This document shows positions 44,953 to 56,539 of a DNA stretch of 64,000 nt, piece after piece. Below the pieces are notes generated by a model, which was not told the DNA's origin, ran no database searches, and saw nothing but the letters and a program-made list of their open reading frames with translations. Origin of the DNA: Thelonectria olida. Its lineage: Eukaryota; Ascomycota; Sordariomycetes; Hypocreales; Nectriaceae. The stretch is from NCBI GenBank assembly GCA_020736575.1, contig JAGPYM010000009.1, positions 930,001 to 994,000 of the forward strand. Reading direction: 5' to 3'. The position numbers and the translations under genes are program-made. Within the stretch, counting starts at the first letter, position 1. Each line of letters begins with the position of its first letter.

Positions 44953-45980
44953 ATGAATCCAGCCTCAACTTCAACCTCGCCTGAACCCGTGACGCTACCC
45001 AACCACACTCATCAAGCCCCCACCAACGACGCCATTCCCGCCTCGGCCAAACCAGCTCCAGACCCCATCGCCTCCGTGCCTCCCCCATGGTCCCTTCACG
45101 GTGACGCCTACTTCTTCTCCTGGTGGACCACAGCCGCCAATGTAAAGAACGGCCTCCCTTCACACGCCTACTCGCCTCTCGAGTCCCGTTCAGACTTCGC
45201 CGGCCCCGCGTCGGGATCCCCCTGCGGTGGCCTGTCCATGGTCCAGATCCTCCGCTACAAAGACTCCCCTGTCGGTCCATATGATGAGTTCATTGTCATA
45301 CCTGGCAGCTTTGACTACATCCGCGAGGATGCAAACGGTAAACGAGTAAAGAAACGTGGTCCTAGAATTACGAGGATCTATGTTTCACAGAAGCATACTT
45401 GCTACAATGGTCGATTGAGTAAGTAGCTGCATTCTGCATGCCCCATCTTATTCGCCTCGTCCCTCTCTAACCATCACCAGATTGGAACGTCCCCAAGCAT
45501 CTCGCCCGCTTCCACTGGACCGACCACCCAAACGGCTCTACGACCGTCAAGGTCTACCCTCACGACACCAACCCCGACGACACCACCGAGGCCAACATCA
45601 GCCCCGTCCCTTTCTTCCAGGCCACCTTCAAGCCCTGGCGTCTGGCTCCCAGCTTCCCCCTCTCCACCACCTGGATCAACTACCTGGGCATCAACAGCAC
45701 TCTCGTCTTTCCTCCTCTACCCAAAGGCAACGGCAGCCAAGGCGAACTTCCCGGCACCGACCGATGGTGTTCCATCGTGCCCGGTCAGTATAGTCGCCGC
45801 TCCATGGTTGGCTCCTTTGACATTGCCCAACATCGTGACGACGAAGGCAAAATCACAGGCGAGTTCGAGAACTTCTGGCCTGGCCTGGGACGTTGGCAGT
45901 ACGGTATCAAGATGGAGAATGCTCACATCACCTTTGACGAGTGCGGGGAGACGTGGGATTCTCCCAAGTCTAGTCTATGA
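44953..45980 (+). CDS. Acetoacetate decarboxylase-fold protein
   Basis: Two exons: 44953-45418 and 45481-45980, giving 321 aa (GTAAGT donor, CTAAC branch, CACCAG acceptor). A Pro/Ala/Ser-rich N-terminus of about 45 residues precedes PPPWSLHGDAYFF. The segment VQILRYKDSPVGPYDEFI is the conserved pattern of the ADC beta-barrel superfamily in fungi, and RITRIYVSQKHTCYNGR follows. NWNVPKHLARF occupies the place of the bacterial YPKKL region that supplies the Schiff-base lysine; here Lys is followed by His rather than a second Lys (alignment by eye, tentative). No signal peptide. Reaction and substrate are unknown. It follows the tyrosinase on the same strand after 735 bp. Confidence 0.8.
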
Positions 45981-47220
45981 TAAATTTTCTTTGTTATTTG
46001 TCCTTAATTTTATTTTGCCGTTTGTCTGAGCATCATATCTCAAAGGTTAGCGTCAGGGATATTTACTTTTGCTTTACCGTCATGTCTAGAATAAAGACTG
46101 ATGTCTCAAGGATATCCTCTTACGAAGACTTAACCGTGCGAGCATGAGTGATTCAAGAGGGGTTTAACAGCCCAGAGTCTATGAAGGACAAGTTTTGGCA
46201 TCATCCGATCCTAACGTGCCAATTCATCAACAACCACCTTATTAATGGCAGACTTTCATGCAAGAATCTGCATTAAAGGCTTTCCTTCTGCGTCAATCAA
46301 CCACCAAGTACTGGTCCATGGTTATCCACCTTTAGGGCTTGACTTGTGAAGGAGGATCTTAAACCGGGGTAAATCTCCAAAGCAAGTGCATGACCTCACA
46401 TGAGCAACAGGGCACCAAACGGAATGAAACGCTGAGTGGTCCAATCTTTGTCTAGCGGTCATGGCTCAAAGAAAAATTGATACTAGAAAAGAAGCCCCAA
46501 TAGATAGAATAAATGAACCTTCTTTGCCGAAACACCATCCAACGCCAATGCACATCGTGAAGTGAAACCATCTTTGGGGACCCCCGGGGGCCCCATCCGC
46601 TTCCACCGCCTTGTTTGCCCAAGCACCCCAGTCTAATCAGGGAAAGAAAAGTGGTGAAGAGAAGAAGAATGACAAGAGTTGTTTGTATCTCTCATGAAGA
46701 AGAAGCAAAGCTATTCGTCCTGGCAGCCCACTGCTCGCCGTCCTCCTTTGTCTTTGGTTTGATGTGTCATGGCAAGTCGTTAGAATATAAGAACAGACCT
46801 TCTCCAATTCCAGTCATACATAGGTGTCATGTGCATGCTCACTCTGACGACGGTTCCAGCGCGTCATCTCTAGTGCATGTCGCAATTCGCTCAGTAAAAG
46901 TCGCTGCAGCTGTGGTCGCTTGATGTTTGTTGTCTGTGAAAGTAGACCAAGTGGTCTAAGATGCAGGTTCCGAACTTTCCCACAGGATAGAGCAGAATGG
47001 ATGCCCAACAAGCACCCGTTTCCTGGGGAAGACATTGAACGCAATAACCGGGAATGTTTCACCACGGTCGGATAGCATCCGGTCTGGCCGAATGGCCAAT
47101 CGGCCAGGCGCTGAATGCCGTGCCCCGGACGGTGTCTTGAAGATGACCATCCCCGGGGCTTTGGGCCAAATTGTTGGCCAGCTTAGCTAGCATTCAGGAA
47201 ACGTATCGTCTTATCTGACT
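45981..47220. other. Intergenic region between convergent genes
   Basis: 3' flanks of the decarboxylase-fold gene and the cyclin. A near-perfect GC palindrome of G and C runs lies at about 46576-46594. No gene supported. Confidence 0.5.
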
Positions 47221-48748
47221 TTACTCGTTGGTGCCAGTTCCCGACTTCTTGGCCACCACTTCTCGGGCGTAAAACTCAACTAGCATGGTTGCATACGCTT
47301 CCAGATCTTCCACCGGAACAGCAAGTCGAAAGTCGTTGAGGAGGAGAAACTGGAGTTCGAGGTGATTGAGCTCAACGAGGGGCAATCCACCAACCTGAAG
47401 AGCAGTCAGTATTCTCTTGTTCCATTTCGTTGCAAGGCAGCTCCGTTCATACCTTGGCATATCTCGAGTTAGTGTAGAAAACGTCCGAGAAGAACTTGCT
47501 AGCGCATGTAACGCCGGATATAATGAGTCGGTGAATGTTGAAGCTATCGACAACGAAATAGGTTGAGGCAGCGAGAGAAGTATCTCCCGCACTCGATGTG
47601 CCTCGAACACTACTCGGACTTGGCCGATTAGAATGCACATCCATATCCTCATCTTCATCAGCAAGATCCGAATCGCTCTCGTCCGAATCGTCGTGCATAA
47701 CGGTGTCCTGAGGGGCGGCGGAATCTGCTGGGCGGGACTCATTCTTTCGTCGCTCATCCTCGCTTTTGGTAACCTTCTCATTAACCCGCTCCGTCATGCG
47801 GTCAAAGTAAACTAACAAGCTAAGGAAGACCTCGTATGTAGTCGGGCAGTACTTGTGTATTCTAGAGAGATAGCTGAGGATGGTGATGGCGGGTACATTC
47901 TTGCCGTGGAATGCCAAGACGGAGTGGTTCAATGCAGAGATGGAGCTGCCGCCAGACTCGCTGGACTGGTTGGCCTGCTGTTGGTGAGCAACATTACGTT
48001 GCATGGCGTCATGCTGCAAGTCATTGGTTGTTGTTATCTTGGTCAACAAAGCTGCAACCATTTCGATTATGTCACCAATCGGCATGCCGCTGATCTCGTA
48101 TTTCATCTGCTGCAGAGGCGGGTCGTTGAGAATGCCGGATCCATTACCAGACATAACGTCGGCACTGGCTAGGCTCTGGATATGGGCGAGATCCCGAATG
48201 TGAATCACCGTCTGCGCGAGAGGCGGTTGGGATGGGCCAGCGCTAGATAGAGGATAGAATGGGTTCGGTATGTGGAAGTCGTCGGAGGAAGGAGACGGTT
48301 GTTGTGCGGTAGCAGTAGTAGTGGGGGTTGGGCCAGATCGCGGGGCGTGGCCCATGGGGACCGAGTCCCTCGCGTCAGAAGCCATAGACGAGCTCTTCCC
48401 ATCATCGGCGGTGGCAGAACCGTGAATAACAGCGGGCGACGACGATGCTGGCGGAGAGGGGAATCGCGACGCTCCGCCGGTGACGGAGAGGTGGGAAGCG
48501 GCGTGTCCCCCAGGCGCAGTGACGGGCGCTGACGCTGAAGCTGACGCAGGCCCGTGTGCGGCGGAATTGGAGGAGTTGGAGTATTCGCTAGAGGAGTCCG
48601 AGCGGTGCGCACGGGGTGTCGTCGAGTGTCGTGTTCTGCTGACGGAGCGATAAGAAGACGGGGAGTCGTGGGAATGTATAGAGGGGTTGGCTATCATGGT
48701 ATGAAAGTGGGAGGAATCCGAAACGAAGTCACCGATCACAGCGGCCAT
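47221..48748 (-). CDS. Pho80-type cyclin (Pho85 cyclin family)
   Basis: Two exons on the minus strand: 48748-47453 and 47394-47221, giving 489 aa from the ATG at 48748; a second ATG at 48697 is equally possible. The first half is low-complexity Ser/Ala/Thr/Pro. The cyclin core follows: ISALNHSVLAFHGKNVPAI, SYLSRIHKYCPTTYEVFLSL, LVYFDRM, then after an acidic insertion (SDESDSDLADEDEDMD) SFNIHRLIISGVTCASKFFS and VGGLPLVELNHLELQFLLLN. These are marks of the Pho80/Pcl6/Pcl7 group, which partner the Pho85 kinase in phosphate and nutrient signalling; the Neurospora counterpart of Pho80 is PREG. Which subgroup this is cannot be settled by eye. The acidic insertion splits the cyclin box and is probably a surface loop. 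The intron is 58 bp. Confidence 0.88.
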
Positions 48749-50300
48749 AACACCAAGTTGCGCGGAACAGTCGGAAGAGCTGAAACAAATGACAGGAAAT
48801 CGAGACAAGCAAAGAGGGTATCTTTGTCGGGTCGAGAACGTATGTAGGAGAGAGGTGGTTTATGGCGTCGTCAACAGAGGGCTCGGCTGAAAGCGGCAAA
48901 TCAAGAGACAAATATTAGCTCCAAGTTAAGGAATTATCATGTGCAAAAAATGCGGTTGTTTCTCGGATGAGAAATAAGTAGGTAACAACGAGGTGGGAAG
49001 CGAAACGCAGGAAAGGGGGCGATGACGAAAGTGACGCCCAAGTCAAAGTCAAATGGAGGGGTTTGAGATGGGATCTCGGCGGAGGTGGAGGCGGGAGGCG
49101 GAGGGGATGAGGAGAAGCAACGAGGGAGGGGGAATGGAAAGGGACCCCGGTGGAGATGGAACTTGGAGCCAGGTCTCGAGGGAACAGCAAAGGGCCCAGA
49201 GGGGGAGGGGGGAGAAGAGACCGACCGAGAAGCCAAAGGGGAGGGGAGAAGTGAGGCGGAGTTTGTCAAGAGAGACAAGATAGTCGTCCAAGAGGAGAGG
49301 AAAAAGGAAGAGAGAATGAGAGAAACAAGGCCAGCCTGGTAACTAAGTGGTGAGTGCTGAATGGTTGAGCCGGGACTGTCGTCCAGTGAGCGGGCGTCGC
49401 CAATGATGGTGGTGAGTGGCTCGGCGGGGAGTGGCCAAGCAGAGTCAGTCCCAAGGCCCAGAGATGCCTCGTGGGTACGTCGTGCCGTGGATACTGGACG
49501 GACAGCCTTGGTTCTAGCGGACAGTCCAGGGCAGCCTGTGTGTCTCTCAGGGATGGTGGGTGGTTGAAGATGGAGGGTTGATGGCGCATTGCATGGTCTT
49601 GGTGGAGACCACACGCCGCCGACAAAAACTCGGGATGCGCGACAACGGACCCGGAGTCTGACGGATGAGCTTGACTCGAACTCGTCTCAACTCGACTCGG
49701 CCTGTTAGTTGTCGTTCCTCTGATTGGTGATTCCACGCCGCGAGACGCCAAACCGTCAGTCAGGGTTTTGCTGAAGTTTTTTTCTTTCCTTTCTCCTGCC
49801 TGCGTTTTGCTTTTTCCGAGTTTCTCTCACTACCCCGGCGTCTTGTTGTTTATTGCCTCGTGGAGCATCCTCCAAAGAATCACAAGAAGCTTTGGTGGAG
49901 TGACGGTCCCTCATTGCCGTGGGTCATTTTTCGTCGATCATCCGCTGTGAAGGCTTGAATGCCGTCGTAATCGCTCTTGTTCATGGCTTTGTTGTGCATC
50001 CATCTCCTTCGCCCTGGCGTCGTGCAACAGGACTACCGGAAGTAAGGCATTGCTCGGCATCCGGGTATAGATCGAGAATAATCCCACAACCCCGTGTCCG
50101 TACAAAGTGCAGTACATTGGCGGTGAATGCAAGACGAGGACTCCAGGACTTCGGCATGGACCCAAAGAGGTTGCAGGCCGTGTCGAGGGGTAGACCACGA
50201 GCAATTCAGGGCAGCAATGTCACTGCCCCTTGATGCTATGCGCACTCAACGCCCCCCCAAACCATGATAGTTCCAAAGCATGTTGCCATTGTCTCTTTCG

Positions 50301-50331
<31 letters not shown>

Positions 50332-53300
50332 TTCTCTCGGCCTCCAGATGGAAGTTGTCCAGGCTCCTCGCAGCCCGTCTTTCCAGTCCATTGGGTTTCT
50401 CATGCCGCGGGCAGTGTCCTCGGGGAAATGGCGACATGACGAGGATCTCGCGATGACATTGTAAAAGCACGGAACCCAAGGAAACTTGATCACTCACCAA
50501 GAAGTTGCTGTGATAAGAAAGAAGAACAGGATTGTCGAACTTGTCGAAGAAGAGAAATCAACAAGTTATTATGAATAATGTGCAGCAAAGCCGACAAGAC
50601 TAGCAACGTAGGAAGATGCAATGCAATGCGCCAACAAGGGGGATGTTGATACGTATATGGTGCAGCGAGACCGGTGTGAAGATTTCGGCTTGCAGATTAT
50701 TCGTTGTCAACGGTGAGGGCTCAATGGGTTGCCTCAAGATGCAAAAAGATACCCCTTAGGCTGAGATTTCGGAGTTCGGAGTGTCCTGGGTTTCGTGTGG
50801 ATGCAAGTTTAATAAAGTGCTCTTCTCTTGTGCGTCCCCAGTAACGGTGAAGGCGAACGGGGAGGGCGATATGCGACCAGCAGCAGCGGAGTCCAACAGG
50901 CGGGGAACAAGACGTTCCAGTTGAATAATAGAGTGACTTGAACGCTCCACCCAAGATCCGAGACGGCGCCGGGACGGAGGCTGCGGCTGTGGCTGCTGCT
51001 GCTGTCTGCTGACGGATTTTGGCTCGCAGACGGAGCGGGGGGGTCACAGCTGGCTGGAGGCTGGTGAGGGATGGATGTGTGATGGAGGGGAGTGGCGACG
51101 TGATGGGGGGATCAAGCCTCTGGGCTGCGGTACGCCTTGGAGGTCGCCTGACAAGTTCTAGGCGGGAAAGGGTTTAAAGTGGTGAATGGGACTTTCAAAG
51201 CAACACGGGCAGTGACAAGAAACGAGAGCAGTTTGGGGTCTAAGTCGAGGCTTATCTCTATGCACCTGCACAAGGACCGGCAATAGTGAAGGTGGTGAAG
51301 ACGGCAGAATGTTCGTGTCTCGTCCACCCACGCAAGGAAACCACAGTGATGATGGGGTCTCGATAATCACCGAATCGACTGACAACGGGACTTCCCAGCG
51401 AGGTTCCTCAGGGCTCGGTCGACGAAAGCAGCTTGGCTTTGGGGGTCCCTGGGTGGTCGGGATGGTCCGTCCGCGTGCTGGTCAGTTTTCGATCTGGATC
51501 TGGTCCTTGGCCTTGTGATAGTGGCCTGTCAACAACTGAGGTGAGTCTCGAGCTCTTTGATGAGGTGGAGTAGCGGTACAGTGATCAAGCACTAGTTGAT
51601 CGGTTTGGTAAGAGTAATTCGTGATCGGTACTTGGAAAGTCGAGTCAACCTGGTACGGCGTAGAGATGAGAGAGCAAGTAACTTTTTCGTGCGTAGGCAG
51701 CAATTGAAATGGTTGAGTTGTGGTGTTTGGACGCAAATAGTCGAGTTACATAGCTCGGTGCTAGCGGAGGTTTGAGGTTCCAAGGCCAAGGTGACGGAAT
51801 CCGAGGGTCACAGATAAAATACGGCTTGGGGAGGTAGTTGGGATTCCGATTCTTCTGCACCTTCTAGTTATGCTATTTCGTTGCAACCTGATCGTTTCGT
51901 TTAGAAACATGACGTCCTCCCTTTGCCGATCCTGCCTTCCTGATTGCATCTCTTGTGTGGCAAGCGGGAGTGGCCTGCTCGTTCCTGCCCAACGATAGGC
52001 CGTTCCCAACTGCTCGCCATGGCGATCCCGGATTCAGAAACCGTCCAGACATCATCTTCCCCTCATTAACAATCCGTAACGTATCTTTCTGAGCTTTTGT
52101 TCCGGATAGAACCCCTCATCACGGCGTCTGTTTCAATTCTCGACAGAAAATAGTCTACGATAGCCGGTAGTTACACGCACACGGAGTAGTGGATGCGAAT
52201 ACTCCGTCCTTCAGGTCATCCGCTTTGTCATGAAAAGCCAAGACCGTCACATCCCCCATGGCGGCCAAGACCCGAAAACAGCCAAGCCCTGTCGCACGTG
52301 GGCAATGGCCTTCTAGATCCGGGCTTTGTCGCCATGTCCCCCCAGGGGGCAATAAAGTGGTGGGGATGACATGGTCGTGAAAGTACCACCTGCGCCGATA
52401 CGTGCCGATGAAATGTCGCTTGTGGCTACTAACGGTTTTCAGCGTCATCTCCCCGGAGCTCGTTCACGGATCCGATAGCACATCTAAGGCGGGCCGAAGA
52501 CGGAACCGACACCTACTACGGGAAACAAGGTCATGGTCCGAATTCAATCTCATCAAAGGGATCGAGAACAAGAAGGAAGAATGAGGAGTCGGCGAGCCAG
52601 TGGCCGGGAAGCACGGGCACCCTCGGTTGTCGTCTCATTTACCAGAATCACCAGGGATCCAGCATCAAGCTCGATAAGACTCTCGACGACTAATGGAACA
52701 TCGGGGTCCTTGAACCTGGACCGTTAGGCATGCAACGGCTGAATGCCTTAATCAAGGGTATTGCTGTTTCAGCTCCGACATATCTTTTCTTCGGTTGATT
52801 GCTTCGCAATAATAACGACTTACAAATTATCAAGGTTGTCAATTTTCAGAGCAACGCTTTCACCACCCTCATCCACCAACATAGCAATCCTTCAACATGA
52901 CCCATGCTCCGTACCACGATAGGATCACCGCACTGCGCGACGAAAACCCTGTGTTTCAGAGACAAGGATGGCCATGATATTATTAACAAGAAAAGCTCCC
53001 GTTCGTTCTGTGCTTCTGCCCCTGCGCAAGTCTTCCCTGTGCGTCGTTCCTATCCACCTACTGCCACGTGAGCTGGTGAAGGCGTGCAACCAACAACGGC
53101 AGCTAATTATGGCTCGGGTTTGCGTTGCATGGGCTTCGGACTCTGTCTCAACTCGTCTCTCGCGTTCGCTTCTCGTCATTCTGCCATGCTTGAACTCTGA
53201 TCAAGCCCAAGCTCCAACATCCCTCTGCTTAGTAGGACTGCGACTCTGGCTCATCTCCACTGACACAACAAGACAATACAGACAAACCATCGCCCAATCT

Positions 53301-54349
53301 CATTCTGCGAAATGCTCACGCGCTCTTGGTATCTTATCCTACCGTAGCGCGTGCTCGATTAGCGATACGAGTCCCAGACTTCTGACCCCGTTTCTATTCC
53401 ATACTAAACGCCGCGACCAGGCACCCATAACTCCTCCTTGATGCCTGTTTCTGTGACGCAACTCACAATGCTAAAGGCTATTTGCGAAGAGAGTAGAACA
53501 ACCTCACCGCCTGCAAGACGATCATAATAGATTACATCAACAACAAACAATCCTGTTGTCGTATTCGAGACCCCATCCAAAGGTGGCCGTTTTCCCGACG
53601 CACATCCCCCAAAACATGCCCCCAACTACCGGCACAACTCAGCATGAAGTACGAAGTACAGGATTCGTTAAAGCCCTTCCAGTGTTTCCTCATCGCGTAT
53701 TGCGTCTGCTCCCCAATCCCAGCAGCCCTAAAACTCCTCATCCGTCCCACCCACTCCTCCTCCTCCTCCTGCAGCCCGCCGGTCCCTCCTCCACGGCCGT
53801 TCATCGATACCCACAAGGTCCCCTTCTCGTCTCGTCTTTCCTGTTCACCGCTCCTTCGAGAAAGAAGCAAGTTTCGTCGCAATTCTCAGCCTTGAGAAAC
53901 AAGGCACTGTCTCCTTGGAGATCCCTGCTCAGCTTCGCCTCATCTGCAACCTCGCCTCGCTTCCCGTGTGTCAAAAGCGCTTATGTCGTTAATCGTTCTT
54001 AGTCGCTTCTAGGTAAAATCTACCGCAGCGTCATGACATGGACATCGTAGCAACCCGACGGACGGCCCGCAGCGCAACCCCTCACCGGTGCCGTTCCGCC
54101 CCATGGGTGGATCCTCCGAGTGCACCTCTTCACAAGTCTCGGTAAATGCTCTTTCATCATTGATCCGATTATCTAGTGTACAGCGCCGACTGTTGTCTAG
54201 CCTTGAATCCGCAATCCTCTTACCTCTTGTCTCCTCCACACACGTTGTTGTCTCATTCATGTTGTCGGCGTCTCTTCCCTGCCCGTTGACGTACCGGGCC
54301 GAGTTTCGTGAAGTCCCCCGGCCACCGCCATCCGTCTTGTCCCTAGCCA
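48749..54349. other. 5.6-kb gene-free region upstream of the cyclin
   Basis: No protein-like frame. The cyclin-proximal 0.7 kb is strongly purine-rich on the plus strand (pyrimidine-rich in the cyclin's sense), as in fungal leaders. A CT microsatellite lies at 50301-50338. The right end is the 3' flank of PRE3. A 26-codon frame at 52897 (MTHAPYHDRITAL...) has a good start context but no continuation. Confidence 0.45.
50301..50338 (+). repeat. CT microsatellite
   Basis: 38 bp of almost pure (TC)n with two TTT interruptions. Confidence 0.95.
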
Positions 54350-55327
54350 TTACTCGTGCCGCACCGCATAATCCGTGTCTGGGAGGTACAAGTGACGATC
54401 GGCACCGTCCTTGGTCAGCACCACCATGCGAATGACACCACCTGAACTGCCATCCCACTTGATAGCTTCCCTCAGCGCTCCCTTGACAAAGTTGACGGCG
54501 TCGTCCTTCTCCATACCCTCTCTCCAGTTGGCATCACAGTAACCGTAAATGTACGTCGAACCTGAACCCCCAATGGCGTACGACTGCTTGTGAAGAGAAC
54601 CGCCCAGAGGGATCGAGTAGACCTGTCCACCAAATCGCTCATCCCATCCAGCGATAATCAGTCCAGCCCTGTTTAGAAATTCGTCAATTGCGCGTCAGTC
54701 AAGTATGGGGCAGGCATCTGCCACTTACGACAAGCGGTCTTTGTTGGCATAGCAAATCTCCTGGAAGATGGATGCGGCAGTCTGTGTCATGGGAGGCTTT
54801 CCATTCTGCATCGCAAACAGGCCAAGCTGGTACTGGACAATATCCGCAACAGCCTGGGTATCGGCAGCTGAACCTGATCGGCAGCACCAGATGGTGTCGT
54901 GTACTCTCGTCAACTTATCCGTCACTCGGTTCGCAATGTAGGATCCGGTCGTTGTTCGTGAATCGGCGCCTGATATCGTCAGCTTTCACGTCCCCGCGGA
55001 ATGAGATTGAACTGCATACCGAGGATAACTCCGTCTTTGAAAGTGACCGCCATACTGCAACTATGTTAGGCCGTGTCTTCATGACAAGAGGTGAGAATGC
55101 ATACATCGAGGTACCCAGACTGTCCATCGGTTAGCATCATCCAAGCTGAAGCAGGATCGCAGAACACTCACTTAACCTCGCCCTTCTTCAACCGATCCAT
55201 ATCAACATGAATTCCATCTAATATCGCCAAGTAAGCGTCCATATCGTCCATATAGTCCACAGAGCTAGGTGTCCCAAGGAGCTCCGCACTCACCCTCATT
55301 CAACACTCCAGCGTTACCAAACTCCAT
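54350..55327 (-). CDS. PRE3: 20S proteasome beta1 subunit (Pre3)
   Basis: Six exons on the minus strand: 55327-55294, 55217-55172, 55119-55105, 55054-55020, 54969-54729 and 54668-54350, giving 229 aa. The propeptide ends KKGEVNLG; Thr30 is the N-terminal nucleophile after self-cleavage. [47 protein letters not shown] and [11 protein letters not shown] are diagnostic of beta1, the caspase-like (post-acidic) activity. The third exon is only 15 nt and encodes LGTS with its flanking half codons, so it carries the catalytic threonine. The introns are short (50-76 bp) with GTGAGT, GTATGC or GTAAGT donors. Two CACGTG elements lie 181-198 bp upstream. The sulfhydryl oxidase gene lies upstream on the same strand. 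Confidence 0.96.
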
Positions 55328-55831
55328 AATTGCGTTCGTAGTATTTTTTATGTTCGGGAAATTGAGAGTGATGTCGATTAGCTGGTTGTGATAACGTCAA
55401 ATGGTGTTGTCTTGTCGTCGGTCGTTGCTTGGGGAAGGCTGGAGCTTGTACTAGAGCTCAAGGCAGCTCTGAACGCGCAGCCGTGCCACGACCCACAATG
55501 CGAGTATCACGTGCATATTCACGTGCGCCCTTCCATCAACCAAAGTTCATGGTTTATGTAAGGGGGATGAGTTACATAGACATGCCTAACGGTGGTCGAA
55601 CGCACGTTTGAAGGGAGTTTTATGTTTATTCATTAATTTTATCTCGACGTCATTCTGGTGTTCGTTTACAACATTTGCCGTGCCGATATGGCAATGCGAA
55701 AATGATGGTTTGCGCCTGTTACAGAATGCTTCGCCCCTAATCATCCTGGGCGGCCTGGTCCCGCCAAAGCCGGCAATTTTTCCTCGAGAACGCCCATGAT
55801 ATAATTCAAATAAGTACTCTTACACGATCCT
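55328..55831. other. PRE3 promoter and ERV2 3' flank
   Basis: About 500 bp between two minus-strand genes. It contains tandem E-boxes at 55508-55525; no gene. Confidence 0.5.
55508..55525. promoter_or_regulatory. Tandem CACGTG E-boxes
   Basis: CACGTG at 55508-55513 and 55520-55525, 12 bp centre to centre, both followed by GC. They lie upstream of PRE3. bHLH factors of the Cbf1, Pho4/NUC-1 or SREBP type read such sites; which one acts here is unknown. Confidence 0.5.
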
Positions 55832-56539
55832 TCAGTGCTTATGAAGTGCAGGATCAGGGCCCTCGGCCTGTGCGCCCTCGACGCTCTTCTTGATTTCCTC
55901 GTTTCCCTGTTCGCCTTCCTTTTTCTTGTCGTCACCGCATCCGCAGTCGTAGAAGTCGCCAATCTTAGTGCAGTCGAATACAGGTTTGTGAACTCGCTCG
56001 TTGACGAGGTTGTGCATGAAGCAGAGCCAGCCCGCGGCGGCGTTGCGACTACTCGTCTGGGGCGGGTATTGCGCGAGGATTCCGCGGAAGTGTTTGGCGC
56101 ATTGGCCGCAGGGATATAGACGGGCGAAGAGGTGCATGAAGGTCTCGAGTGTCTGGCGATCTTCCTTGGTGGGCTTCTCGGGGAAACGAGCCATCATTGT
56201 GTGGAGGAACTTCCACGTGGCATGGCCAAGCTCGGCCCTGTGAAAGATGATGGGTTAGCAAGTGATAAGGTCGAAGAGAAGGTGCGAATGAACTTACTTG
56301 AGAGTCGCATTCTCCAGCTTGGGAGCGATAGACTCTCCATCGAGGATTCCTTCGGGGATGGCGTTAATATCGACAGCGAATTCAGATCTCTCGCCCTCCT
56401 TCAGGGGCTCGCTCGTCACAGGCTTCTCGAAACCAGGGACGGGGGGGCTGCGTGACGGCCCGGAGAAGAGGTAGGAGAGGGTGCAGAAGGCCACGAGGAC
56501 CAGGACAAAGGTCAGGGTGAGATGCTGTCGGCGTGCCAT
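55832..56539 (-). CDS. ERV2: ER FAD-linked sulfhydryl oxidase, Erv2-like
   Basis: Two exons on the minus strand: 56539-56298 and 56237-55832, giving 215 aa. An N-terminal membrane anchor (HLTLTFVLVLVAFCTLSYLF) fits ER type II topology. The Erv/ALR core shows ELGHATWKFLHTM, the redox-active C-X-X-C at 124-127 (YPCGQC) and the FAD-binding C-x-x-H-N-x-V-N block (CFMHNLVNERVHKPVFDC). A C-terminal Cys-Gly-Cys at 179-181 matches the shuttle motif on the flexible tail of yeast Erv2. It makes disulfides by passing electrons from thiols to oxygen in the ER lumen. The tail is Lys/Glu-rich. The start is the ATG at 56539; upstream of it the frame holds only a TTG. The intron is 60 bp with a TGCTAAC branch. 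Confidence 0.95.

Noticed and set aside
46576..46594. GC palindrome of G and C runs
   Set aside because: Could be a hairpin, but with no context (convergent 3' flanks) it cannot be assigned a role.
48729..48911. Possible uORF overlapping the cyclin start
   Set aside because: Its first codon is TTG, not ATG, so there is no support for initiation.
48937..49614. 225-codon minus-strand frame upstream of the cyclin
   Set aside because: Pro/Ser-rich low complexity from a CT-rich leader; not in frame with the cyclin.
52897..52977. 26-codon frame with good start context
   Set aside because: Ends without a splice donor and has no continuation; too short to call.
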